From positions 62,001 through 126,000 of the forward strand of contig JAPFBE010000078.1 in the NCBI GenBank assembly GCA_034336665.1: 64,000 nt of DNA. The letters run 5' to 3'. Origin of the DNA: Luscinia megarhynchos (lineage: Eukaryota > Chordata > Aves > Passeriformes > Turdidae). The translations under genes and the position numbers were made by a program. Shown here one piece after another: positions 49,101 through 61,100 of this stretch (position 1 is the stretch's first letter; every line of letters starts with the position of its first letter). The notes under the pieces are model-generated. The model was not told where the DNA came from. It did not search any database and was given only the letters and a program-made list of their open reading frames with translations.

Positions 49101-52100
49101 GAAAAAATAACCGATTTGGGAGAGAAAATTGGGATTTTGGGAGTGAAAAAAAATGGGAATTTTGGTTAAAAAATGGAAATTTTTAAATTCCAAAAAAATG
49201 GAATTTTGGTGAAAAATTTAGAATTTTTTTGGGGTATGAAATTGGGGATTTTGGGGATGAAGATTCTGAATTTGGGTGAAAAAAATCCGATTTTTTTTCA
49301 CTAAAAAAATCCCAATTTTGGTGAAAAAAAAAGGATTTTTTTGGTTAAAAAAGGGATTTTTTGGCAAAAAAAATGAGATTTTTTTTCTGAAAATTGGGGA
49401 TTTTGTCAGGAATTTTGGGGAATTTTGGGATTTTGGGGATTTTGGAAATTTTGGGTGAAAATTTGGAATTATGGCAAAAAAATTTGAATTTTTTCACGAA
49501 AAAATCCCAATTTTGGAGAAAAAAAAGGGATTTTTTTGCTAAAAAAATCAGATTTTTTTTCTGAAAAATGGGAATTTTGTCAGGAGTTTTTGGGGAATTT
49601 TGGGAATTTTGGGGGAAAATTTGGAATTTTGGCAAAAACATTTGAATTTTTTCGCTAAAAAAATCCCAATTTTGGTGAAAAAAATGGGATTTTTTTACTA
49701 AAAAATCAGATTTTTTTGCTGAAAATTGGGGATTTTGTCAGGAATTTTGGGGAATTTTTGGGAATTTTGGGGATTTTGGGGTTTCTCTCCCCAGTGTTTC
49801 CACCCAGAGGTCCCTGGGCCAGTTGGGGGCGCGGCTGCTGCTCCTGGGGGGCCCCAAATTTTGGGAGCCAGTGGAGAAATGGATGGAGGGGGCAGCGAGG
49901 GAGCCCCAAAAATTGGAGGTGAGCAAAAATTCCCCCCCAAAAAATCCTAAAAAAGTGCCAAAAAATTCCTAAAAAAGTCCCAAAAAAATCCTAAAAAATT
50001 CCCCAAAAAATTCCTAAAAAATGCGCAAAAAATTCCTAAAAAATTCCTAAAAAATTCCTAAAAAATTCCCAAAAGTTCCTAAAAAATTCTCAAAAAAGCC
50101 CCCCGAAAAAATCCTAAAAAAATCCCAAAAAATCCCTAAAAAATTCCCAAAAAGTTCCTAAAAAAGTCCCAAAAAATTCCTAAAAAAGTCCCAAAAAAAT
50201 CCTAAAAAATTCCCCAAAAAATTCCTAAAAAATGCGCAAAAAATTCCTAAAAAATTCCTAAAAAATTCCTAAAAAATTCCCAAAAATTCCTAAAAAATTC
50301 TCAAAAAATCCCCCCGAAAAAATCCTAAAAAAATCCCAAAAAATCCCTAAAAAATTCCCAAAAAATTCCTAAAAAAGTCCCAAAAAATTCCTAAAAAATT
50401 CCCCAAAAAATTCCTAAAAAATGCGCAAAAAATTCCTAAAAAATTCCTAAAAAATTCCCAAAAAATTCCTAAAAAATTCCTTAAAAATTCCCAAAAATTC
50501 CGAAAAAATTCTCAAAAAATCCCCCCGAAAAAATCCTAAAAAAATCCCAAAAAATCCCTAAAAAATTCCCAAAAAATCCCTAAAAAATTCCCAAAAAATC
50601 CTAAAAAAGTCCCTAAAAATCCCTAAAAAATTCCTCAAAAAATCCTAAAAAAGTCCCAAAAAATTCCTAAAAAATTCCGAAAAAATGCTCAAAAAATTTT
50701 AAAAAATTCCTAAAAAAATTCCTAAAAAATTCGCAAAAAATTCCTAAAAAATTCCCAAAAAATCCCCCCGAAAAAATCCTAAAAAAATCCCAAAAAATCC
50801 CTAAAAAATTCCCAAAAAATCCTAAAAAAGTCCCAAAAAATTCCTAAAAAAGTCCCAAAAAATTCCTAAAAAATTCCCAAAAAATTCCTAAAAAATTCCC
50901 AATAATTCCTGAAAAATTCCCAAAAAATCCCCCCAGAAAAAATCCTAAAAAAGTCCCAAAAAATCCCTAAAAAATTCCCAAAAAATTCCTAAAAAAGTCC
51001 AAAAAAATTCCTAAAAAGTTCCCAAGAAATTCCAAAAAAAATTCACCCAAAAATAAAAAATATAATTTAAAAAAAACCAGAAAAATTCCAAAAACATCCC
51101 CAAAAAATCCTCCCAAAAAATCCCCAAAAAATCCCAAAAAAATCCCTAAAAAATTCGAAAAAAATTCCTAAAAAATTCCCAAAAAAATCTTAAAAATCCC
51201 CCAAAAAAATCCTAAAAAATTACCAAAAAATCTGAAAAAAAATCCCCAAAAAATTCTCCCAAAAAATCCCCCAAAAAATCCCAAAAAATTTCAAAAAAAA
51301 ATCTCAAAAACTTGCCCAAAAAATCACCAAAAATCCCCAAAAAATCCGAAAAAATTCCAAAAAAATCCCCAAAAAATCCCCAAAAAATCCCCCAAAAATA
51401 TCCAAAAAATTCACAAAAAATTCTAAAAAAATTTCAAAAATATCCCAACAAAATCTCCAAAAAATCCCATAAAACTGCAAAAAAATCCGAAAAAATCCCC
51501 AAATAATCCCAAAAAATCCCCAAAAAAATCCCCAAAAAATTCCAAAAAATCCCCAAAAAAACCCAATTTAAAAAAATAAAAAAAAGTCCAAAAAATCCCA
51601 AAAAAATCCCCAAAAAATCCCTAAAAATACCTTAAAAATCCAGTTAAAAATCCCCCAAAAAAATCCTTTAAAAATCCAAAAAAACCCCAAAAAAACCCAA
51701 TTTAAAAATAAAAAAAAAGTACAAAAAATTCCCAAAAAATCCCCAAAAAATCCCCAAAAAATCCCAAAAAATTCCCCAAAAAATCCCCAAAAATTCCCAA
51801 AAAATTCAAAAAAAATCCCCAAAAAATCCCAAAAAATTCCCCAAAAAATCCGAAAAAATCCCCAAAAAATCCCAAAAAATCCCAAAAAATCAAAAAAAAT
51901 CCCCAAAAAATCCCCAAAAAAATCCCCAAAAAAGTCCCCAAAAATTCGAAACAATCCCCAAAAAATCTCCCAGAAAATCTCCAAAAAATCCCAAAAAATC
52001 CCAAAAAATCCCAAAAAAACCCCCAAAAATCCAAAAAAATCCCCAAAAAAATCCCAAAAAACCCCCAAAAAGATGAATTTTGATTTTTTAATCCATTTTA

Positions 52101-55100
52101 ATTTTGAAAATTAATTTTCCTTTCCTCTCCCCTCCCCCAGGTGCGGCTGCGGGTCCTGGGCGTGGCCGTGGGCGTGGCCGGCCCCGCCCTGCCCCTCCCC
52201 CCGCTCCTCCCCCTCTGCCGCGCCGGCCTCAGGGCCAGGGGGGACCCCAAAATTTTGGGAGCTGCCCTGGGAGCCCTGGGGGGGCTCCTGGGCGTGGCCA
52301 AAAAGGTGAGAAAAAAAAAAATCGGATTTAAAAAATTTGAGGGGAAAAAATAAAAAAAAAATGGTGATTTTTGGGCAAAAATTGGATTTTTTGGGAATGA
52401 AATTTGGATTTTTTGAGATAAAATTGGCTCAAAATTTGGGATTTTTGAGCCAAAATTTGGAGATTTTACAAAATTAAAAGGAAAAAAAAATTGAGATTTT
52501 TTTTGGTTGAAAATTGGTGATTTTTGGGCAAAAATTGAATTTTTTGGGAATAAAATTTGGATTTTTTGAGATAAAATTTATCCAAAAATTGGGATTTTTG
52601 AGCCAAAATTTGGGAATTTTACAAAAAAAAAAAAAATTTTTTGGTGGAAAAATTGGGATTTTTGGGCAAAAATTGGATTTTTTGGGAATGAAATTTGGAT
52701 TTTTTGAGATAAAATTGGCTCAAAATTTGGGATTTTTTGACTCAAAATTTTGGGAATTTCAGGAAAACATTAAATTTTTTATTTAAAAAAAAATGGGATT
52801 TGAGAGGAAAAAAAATTGGGATTTTAGGGGCAAAAATTGAATTTTTTGGGAATAAAATTTGGATTTTTTGAGCTAAAATTTGCCCAAAATTTGGGATTTT
52901 TAGAAGAAAATTTGGAGATTTTACAAAAAAAAAAGGAAAAAAAATTGAGATTTTTTTGGTTGAAAATTGGGGATTTTTTGGCAAAAATTGGATTTTTTTA
53001 GGGATAAAATTTGAATTTTTTAAGATAAAATTTGTCCAAAATTTGAATTTTTTAAGGTAAAATTTGCTCAAAATTTGGGATTTCTTGACCCAAAATTTTG
53101 GGGATTTCAGGAAAAAAAATTGAATTTTTTATTTTAAAAAAATGGGATTTGAGAGAAAAAAAATTCGGATTTTTGGGGAAAAATTGGATTTTTTAACAAT
53201 AAAACTTGTATTTTTTGAGATAAAATTTGCCCAAAATTTGAATTTTTTAAGGTTAAATTTGTCCAAAATTTGGGATTTTTGAGCCAAAATTTGGAGATTT
53301 TACAAAAAAAAAACCTTGAGAATTTTGGGCAAAAAATGGATTTTTTCACAATAAAATTTGAATTTTTTAAGATAAAATTTGCTCAAAATTTGAATTTTTT
53401 AAGGGTAAATTTGCCCAAAATTTTGAGATTTTACACAAAAAAAAAATTGGTGATTTTAGAGCAAAAATTGGATTTTTTTAGAGATAAAATTGGAATTTTT
53501 TGAGGTAAAATTTGCTCAAAATTTGGGATTTTTAAAAGAAAATTTGGAGATTTTACAAAGAAAAAACTTGAGAATTTTGGGCAAAAATTGGATTTTTTCA
53601 CAATAAAATTTGAATTTTTTAAGATAAAATTGGCTCAAAATTTGGGATTTTTGAGCCAAAATTTGGAGATTTTACAAAATAAAAAGAAAAAAAAAATTGA
53701 GATTTTTTTTGGTTGAAAATTGGTGATTTTTGGGCAAAAATTGAATTTTTTGGGAATAAAATTTGGATTTTTTGAGATAAAATTTATCCAAAAATTGGGA
53801 TTTTTGAGCCAAAATTTGGGAATTTTACAAATAAAAAAAAATTTTTTTTGGTGGAAAAATTGGGGATTTTTGGGCAAAAATTGGATTTTTTAGCAATAAT
53901 TTTGAATTTTTTGAGATAGAATTTATCCAAAATTTGGGATTTTTGAGCCAAAATTTGGAAATTTTACAAAAAAAAAATTGAGGTTTTTTTGGGCAAAAAT
54001 TGGTGATTTTAGGAGCAAAAATTGGATTTTTTGGGCATAAAATTTGGATTTTTTGAGACAAAATTTGCCCAAAATTTGGGATTTTTGAGCCAAAATTTAG
54101 AGATTTTATGGAAAAAAAAAAAAAGGATTTTTGAATTTTTTGACCCAAAATTTTGGAGATTTCAGGAATTGAATTTTTTATTTTTTAAAAAATGAGATTT
54201 GAGAGAAAAAAAAATTGGGATTTTAGGGGCAAAAATTGAATTTTTTGGAGCCAAATTTGGGGTTTTGGAGCCCAAAATTTTGGGTTTTTTATCCCAAAAA
54301 AATTTTGGATTTTTGACCCAAAATTTGGCGTTTTGGACCCAAAACTTATTTTCAAATTGTGATTTTTAATTAAAAAATAAAAATTTTGTGATCAAAATTT
54401 TGTTCTTTGGGGCCAAAATTGGAATTTGGGATTTTTTTGGAATTTTTTGGGATTCTCAACCCAAAATTTGGGATTTTCAGCTTTAAAAATAAATTGAATT
54501 TTTAGTAAAAAAATTGGAGATTTTAGGAGCAAAAATTGAATTTTTTTTGGAGGGAAATCCCAAAATTTGGAGTTTTCAACCCAAAATTTGGGGGTTTCCT
54601 TGCAGAAAAAATTTGGATTTTTTAGTTTAAAAAATTTTGGGGATTTTAGGGAATTTTTGGGAGAAAAATTTGATATTTTCATCAAAATAAAAAATGGGAA
54701 TTTTAGGACCAAAATTTGGAATTTTCCACCCAAAATTTGGGATTTTTGAGCCGAAATTTGAAATTTTTCTGGACAGAAATTTGGGAATTTTGAGGATTTT
54801 AACAAAAAAAAAATTCAGGATTTTAAACAGGAAAATTTGGACTTTTTTGGAGGAAAAATTTGAATTTTTTTGAGGCAAAATTTGGAATTTTTGAGGCGAA
54901 ATTTGGGTGAAAAAATTGAATTTTTGGAGGAAAATTTGAGGTTTTTTTAGAATTTTTTTTCAGAATTTTTGGGGGGTTTGGAGCCAAATTTTGGGGTTGG
55001 GGTTAAAAATGGGAATTTTGGTAAAAACTGGTGAAAATTTGGGATTTTTGGGGTTTTTTGGGCAGAGTTTTTGGCGCTCGGTGGTGCCCGAGGTGCTGGA

Positions 55101-58100
55101 GGCTCTGCAGGAGCTGCTGGAGCTGGAGGAGGTGAAATTTGGAAAAATTTGGGGGAATTTGGGAAAATTTGGGGAATTTGGGAACAATTTTGGGGCTGAA
55201 ATGGGGAAATTTGGGGGAAAATTGGGGAAAAAATGGGAAAAAAATCAGAAAAATTTGGGAAAATTTGGGGCTAAAAATGGAGAAAAATTGGGGAAAATTG
55301 GGTGAAAATTGGGAAAATTTTGGGGAAAAATCGGGAAAAAATTGGGAAAATTTTGGGGCTGAAATGGGGAAATTTGGGAGAAAAATGAAAAAAAATTTGG
55401 GGAAACTTGAGGGAAATTTTGGGGTGTAAATGGGAAAATTTTGGGAAAATTTTGGAGAATTTTGGGAAAATTTTGGGGAAATTTTTGGGGAATTTTGGGA
55501 AAATTTTGGGGAAATTTTTGGGGAATTTGGAAAAAAATTGGGAAAATTTTGGGGCTGAAATGGGGAAATTTGGGGGAAAAATGGGGAAAAATGAAAAAAA
55601 ATTGGGAAAATTTTGGGGTGAAAATGGGAAAAATTGGGGAAAAAATGAAAAAAATTTCGGGAAATTTGAGGGAAATTTTGGGGCTGAAATTGGAAAATTT
55701 TGGGGAAATTTTGAGGGAATTTGGGGGGAAAATTTGGGGAAAATTTTGGGGTGAAAATGGGAAAAAAATCAGGAAAATTTGGGGCTAAAAATGGAGGAAA
55801 TTTGGGAAAAATTTGGAAAAAATTGGGAAAATTTTTGGGATGAAATGGGGAAATTTTGGGGAAAAAAAATTGGGGAAGTTTTGGAGGAATTTGGTTCTGA
55901 AATTGGAAAATTTTGGGGAAAATTTTGAGGGAATTTGGGGTGAAAATTTGGGAAATTTTTGGGTGAAAATGGGAAAATCTGGGGAAAATTTGGGGAAATT
56001 TTGGGAAAATTTTGGGAAAATTTTGGGGAAATTTTTGGGGAATTGGGGAAAAATCGGGAAAAAATGGGGAAAATTTTGGGGCTGAAATGGGGAAATTTAG
56101 GGAAAATTGGGGAAAAAGAAAAAAAATTTGGGGAAATTTTGGGGTTGAAATCGAAAATTTTTGGGATAAAATTTCTGAAAAATTTTGGGTGAATTTTGTG
56201 TAAATTTTGGATAAATTTGGGATAAATCTTATATAAATTTTAGATAAATTTAGAAAATTTGGGGGAAATTTGGGAAAAAATTGGGGCTAAAATGGGGAAA
56301 ATTTGGGTGAATTTTGGGAAAATTTTGGGGCTTTAATTGGGAAATTCGAGGGAAATTTTAAGGAAATTTGGGGGAAAATTGGAGCAAAAATTTTGAATGA
56401 AATTTGAGGCTAGAAGGGGCAAATGTGGGTAAATTTGGGGGGGATTTTGGGAGAATTCAGGGAAAATTGGGGGAATTTGATGCTAAAATTGGAAATTTGG
56501 GGCTAAAATGGGGAAATTTGGGGGAGATTTTGGGATAATTTTGGGATTTTTCGCTCCAGGATCGTGGTGCTGATGCTCTGGAAGTCCTGGATGAATTCCT
56601 GGAAGTCAATCCTGAAGCCCTGATCCCACATCTGAAGCCCATGCTGGAACTGTGCCTCCAGGTAAACCCCAAAAATCTGAATTTTTAGCCCAAAATTTTG
56701 GGAATTTTTAAGCCAAAATTGGGATTTTTAGCAGCAAAAAAATGTTGGGGCATCAGGTCTACCCATTAAAGTCAATGGAAGTTTAAGGACACCAGGTCTA
56801 CCCCATTGAAACCAATGGAGAAAATTGGGGCACCAGGTCTACCCCATTGAAACCAATGGAGAAAATTGGGACACCAGGTCTACCCCATTGAAACTAATTG
56901 GGATTATTGGGGCACCAGGTCTACCCATTGAAACCAATTGGGAATATTGGGACACCAGGTCTACCCATTGAAACCAATGGAGAATATTGGGGCACCAGGT
57001 CTACCCCATTGAAACCAATGGAGAAAATTGGGGCACCAGGTCTACCCATTGAAACCAATGGAGAAAATTGGGGCACCAGGTCTACCCCATTGAAACCAAT
57101 TGGGAAAATTGGGACACCAGGTCTACCCCATTGAAACCAATGGAGAAAATTGGGGCACCAGGTCTACCCATTGAAACCAATTGGGAAAATTGGGACACCA
57201 GGTCTACCCATTGAAACCAATTGGGAATATTGGGACACCAGGTCTACCCCTTGGAAACCAATTGGGAATATTGGGGCACCAGGTCTACCCATTGAAACCA
57301 ATGGAGAAAATTGGGGCACCAGGTCTACCCATTGAAACCAATTGGGAATATTGGGACACCAGGTCTACCCATTGAAACCAATGGAGAAAATTGGGGCACC
57401 AGGTCTACCCCATTGAAACCAATGGAGAAAGTTGGGGCACCAGGTCTACCCATTGAAACCAATGGAGAAAAATTGGGGCACCAGGTCTACCCCATTGAAA
57501 CCAATGGAGAAAATTGGGGCACCAGGTCTACCCATTGAAACCAATGGAGAAAAATTGGGGCACTAGGTCTACCCATTGAAACCAATGGGGAAAATTGGGG
57601 CACTAGGTCTACCCCATTGAAACCAATGGAGAAAAATTGGGGCACCAGGTCTACCCCATTGAAACCAATGGAGAAAAATTGGGACACCAGGGTCTACCCC
57701 ATTGAAACCAATGGAGAAAATTGGGACACCAGGTCTACCCCATTGAAACCAAAGGAGAAAAATTGGGGCACCAGGTCTACCCATTGAAACCAATGGAGAA
57801 AATTGGGGCACCAGGTCTACCCCATTGAAACCAATGGAGAAAATTGGGGCACCAGGTCTACCCATTGAAACCAATGGAGAAAATTGGGGCACCAGGTCTA
57901 CCCATTGAAACCAATGGGGAATATTGGGGCACCAGGTCTACCCATTGAAACCAATGGGGAAAAATTGGGGCACCAGGTCTACCCCCATTGAAACCAATGG
58001 AGAAAAATTGGGACACCAGGTCTACCCATTGAAACCAATGGAGAAAATTGGGGCACCAGGTCTACCCCATTGAAACTAATTGGGAATATTGGGGCACCAG

Positions 58101-61100
58101 GTCTACCCATTGAAACCAATTGGGAATATTGGGACACCAGGTCTACCCATTGAAACCAATTGGGAATATTGGGGCACCATGTCTACCCATTGAAACCAAT
58201 GGAGAAAATTGGGGCACCAGGTCTACCCCATTGAAACTAATTGGGAATATTGGGGCACCAGGTCTACCCATTGAAACCAATTGGGAATATTGGGACACCA
58301 GGTCTACCCATTGAAACCAATGGAGAAAATTGGGACACCAGGTCTACCCATTGAAACCAATGGAGAATATTGGGGCACCAGGTCTACCCATTGAAACCAA
58401 TGGAGAAAATTGGGGCACCAGGTCTACCCCATTGAAACTAATTGGGAATATTGGGGCACCAGGTCTACCCCATTGAAACCAATGGAGAAAATTGGGGCAC
58501 CAGGTCTACCCCATTGAAACCAATGGAGAAAATTGGGACACCAGGTCTACCCATTGAAACCAATGGAGAAAATTGGGGCACCAGGTCTACCCCATTGAAA
58601 CCAATGGAGAAAATTGGGACACCAGGTCTACCCATTGAAACCAATGGAGAAAATTGGGGGCACCAGGGGTCTACCCCCATTGAAACCAATTGGGAATATT
58701 GGGACACCAGGTCTACCCATTGAAACCAATGGAGAAAATTGGGGCACCAGGTCTACCCCATTGAAACCAATGGAGAAAATTGGGACACCAGGTCTCCCCC
58801 ATTGAAACCAATGGGGAATATTGGGACACCAGGTCTACCCATTGAAACCAATTGGGAAAATTGGGGCACCAGGTCTACCCCATTAAAACCAATAGGGAAT
58901 ATTGGGGCACCAGGTCTACCCATTGAAACCAATGGAGAAAATTGGGACACCAGGTCTACCCCATTGAAATTAATGGAGAAAGTTGGGGCACCAGGTCTAC
59001 CCCATTGAAACCAATGGAGAAAATTGGGACACCAGGTCTACCCATTGAAACCAATGGAGAAAATTGGGACACCAGGTCTACCCCGTTGAAACCAATGGAG
59101 AAAATTGGGACACCAGGTCTACCCCATTGAAACCAATGGAGAAAATTGGGGCACCAGGTCTACCCATTGAAAGCAATGGAGAAAATTGGGGCACCAGGTC
59201 TACCCATTGAAACCAATGGAGAAAATTGGGACACCAGGTCTACCCCATTGAAACCAATTGGGAATATTGGGGCACCAGGTCTACCCATTGAAACCAATGG
59301 AGAAAATTGGGACACCAGGTCTACTCATTGAAACCAATGGAGAAAATTGGGGCACCAGGTCTACCCCATTGAAACCAATTGGGAAAATTGGGGCACCAGG
59401 TCTACCCATTGAAACCAATGGAGAAAGTTGGGGCACCAGGTCTACCCATTGAAACCAATGGAGAAAATTGGGGCACCAGGTCTACCCCATTGAAACCAAT
59501 GGAGAAAATTGGGGCACCAGGTCTACCCCATTGAAACCAATGGAGAAAATTGGGACACCAGGTCTACCCATTGAAACCAATGGAGAAAATTGGGACACCA
59601 GGTCTACCCATTGAAACCAATTGGGAATATTGGGACACCAGGTCTACCCCATTGAAACTAATTGGGAATATTGGGGCACCAGGTCTACCCATTGAAACCA
59701 ATGGAGAAAGTTGGGACACCAGGTCTACCCCATTGAAACCAATGGAGAAAATTGGGACACCAGGTCTACCCTGTTGAAACCAATGGAGAAAATTGGGACT
59801 CCAGGTCTACCCCATTGAAGCCAATTGGGAATATTGGGGCACCAGGTCTACCCCATTGAAACCAATGGAGAAAATTGGGGCACCAGGTCTACCCCATTGA
59901 AACCAATGGAGAAAATTGGGGCACCAGGTCTACCCATTAAACCAAATGGGGATTTTAAGGGCACCAGGTCTACCCCTTGGCAATACTCAAGATTCCAGGA
60001 ATTTTTGGGGCAATTTTTGGGACAATTTCTGAGATTTTTGGGGCAATTTCTGAGATTTTGGGGATTTTTTTTCCCTGCAGGTGGCCGGGGATGAGTGCAG
60101 GGGTGATGCTGTGAGGGTTCGAGCGCTGGGAACGTTGACACTGCTGGCACAGACCAGCCCCAGGGTGAGACTGGGATGGACTGGGAGGGACTGGGAGGGA
60201 ACTGGGATGGAATTGAGATGGGCTGGGATGGACTGGGAGGGACTGGGATGGGCTGGGATGGGCTGGGATGGGGCTGGGATGGACTGGGATGGGGCTGGGA
60301 TGGGGCTGGGATGGGGCTGGGATGGACTGGGATGGACTGGGATGGGGCTGGGATGGACTGGGAGGGACTGGGATGGGCTGGGATGGGCTGGGATGGGGGC
60401 TGGGATGGACTGGGATGGGGCTGGGATGGACTGGGATGGGGCTGGGATGGACTGGGATGGACTGGGATGGACTGGGATGGGCTGGGATGGACTGGGATGG
60501 AACTGGGATGGACTGGGATGGACTGGGATGGACTGGGATGGACTGGGATGGGGCTGGGATGGACTGGGATGGGGGCTGGGATGGGCTGGGATGGACTGGG
60601 ATGGACTGGGATGGACTGGGATGGACTGGGATGGGCTGGGAGGGGATTTTGGGGCACTAAAAGGCTCAAAAATTAAAAAAAAAACCCAAAAAAATTTTCC
60701 ATACTGGTTTATACTGGTTTATACTGGTCTGTACTGGTTTGCAGGCCCTGCTGAAAGGCTCTCTGCTGCCCCTCCTGCTCAGGGGGATCCTGGTCCCGCT
60801 CTGCTCCCCACTCAGGCCAGGAATTCCTGACCCAGAGGAAATTTGGGATGAGGGCGAGGGGGGGGAGGGGCCCCGGCCCCGGCACGCGGCGGCGCAGGTG
60901 AGGAAAAAAATAAAAATGACAAAATTCCCAAAATTTCCCCCCAAAAAATGGCCCAGAAGTCAAAAAAATGCAGCCAGAATGAAAAAAAATTGAAATAAAA
61001 ATTCGCAAAAAATTCGGTAAAATTTGTAAAAAAATTCGGCCAAAAATTCACAGAAAAATGACAAAAATTTTTAAAATTTAAAAAAAATAATTCACCCAAA

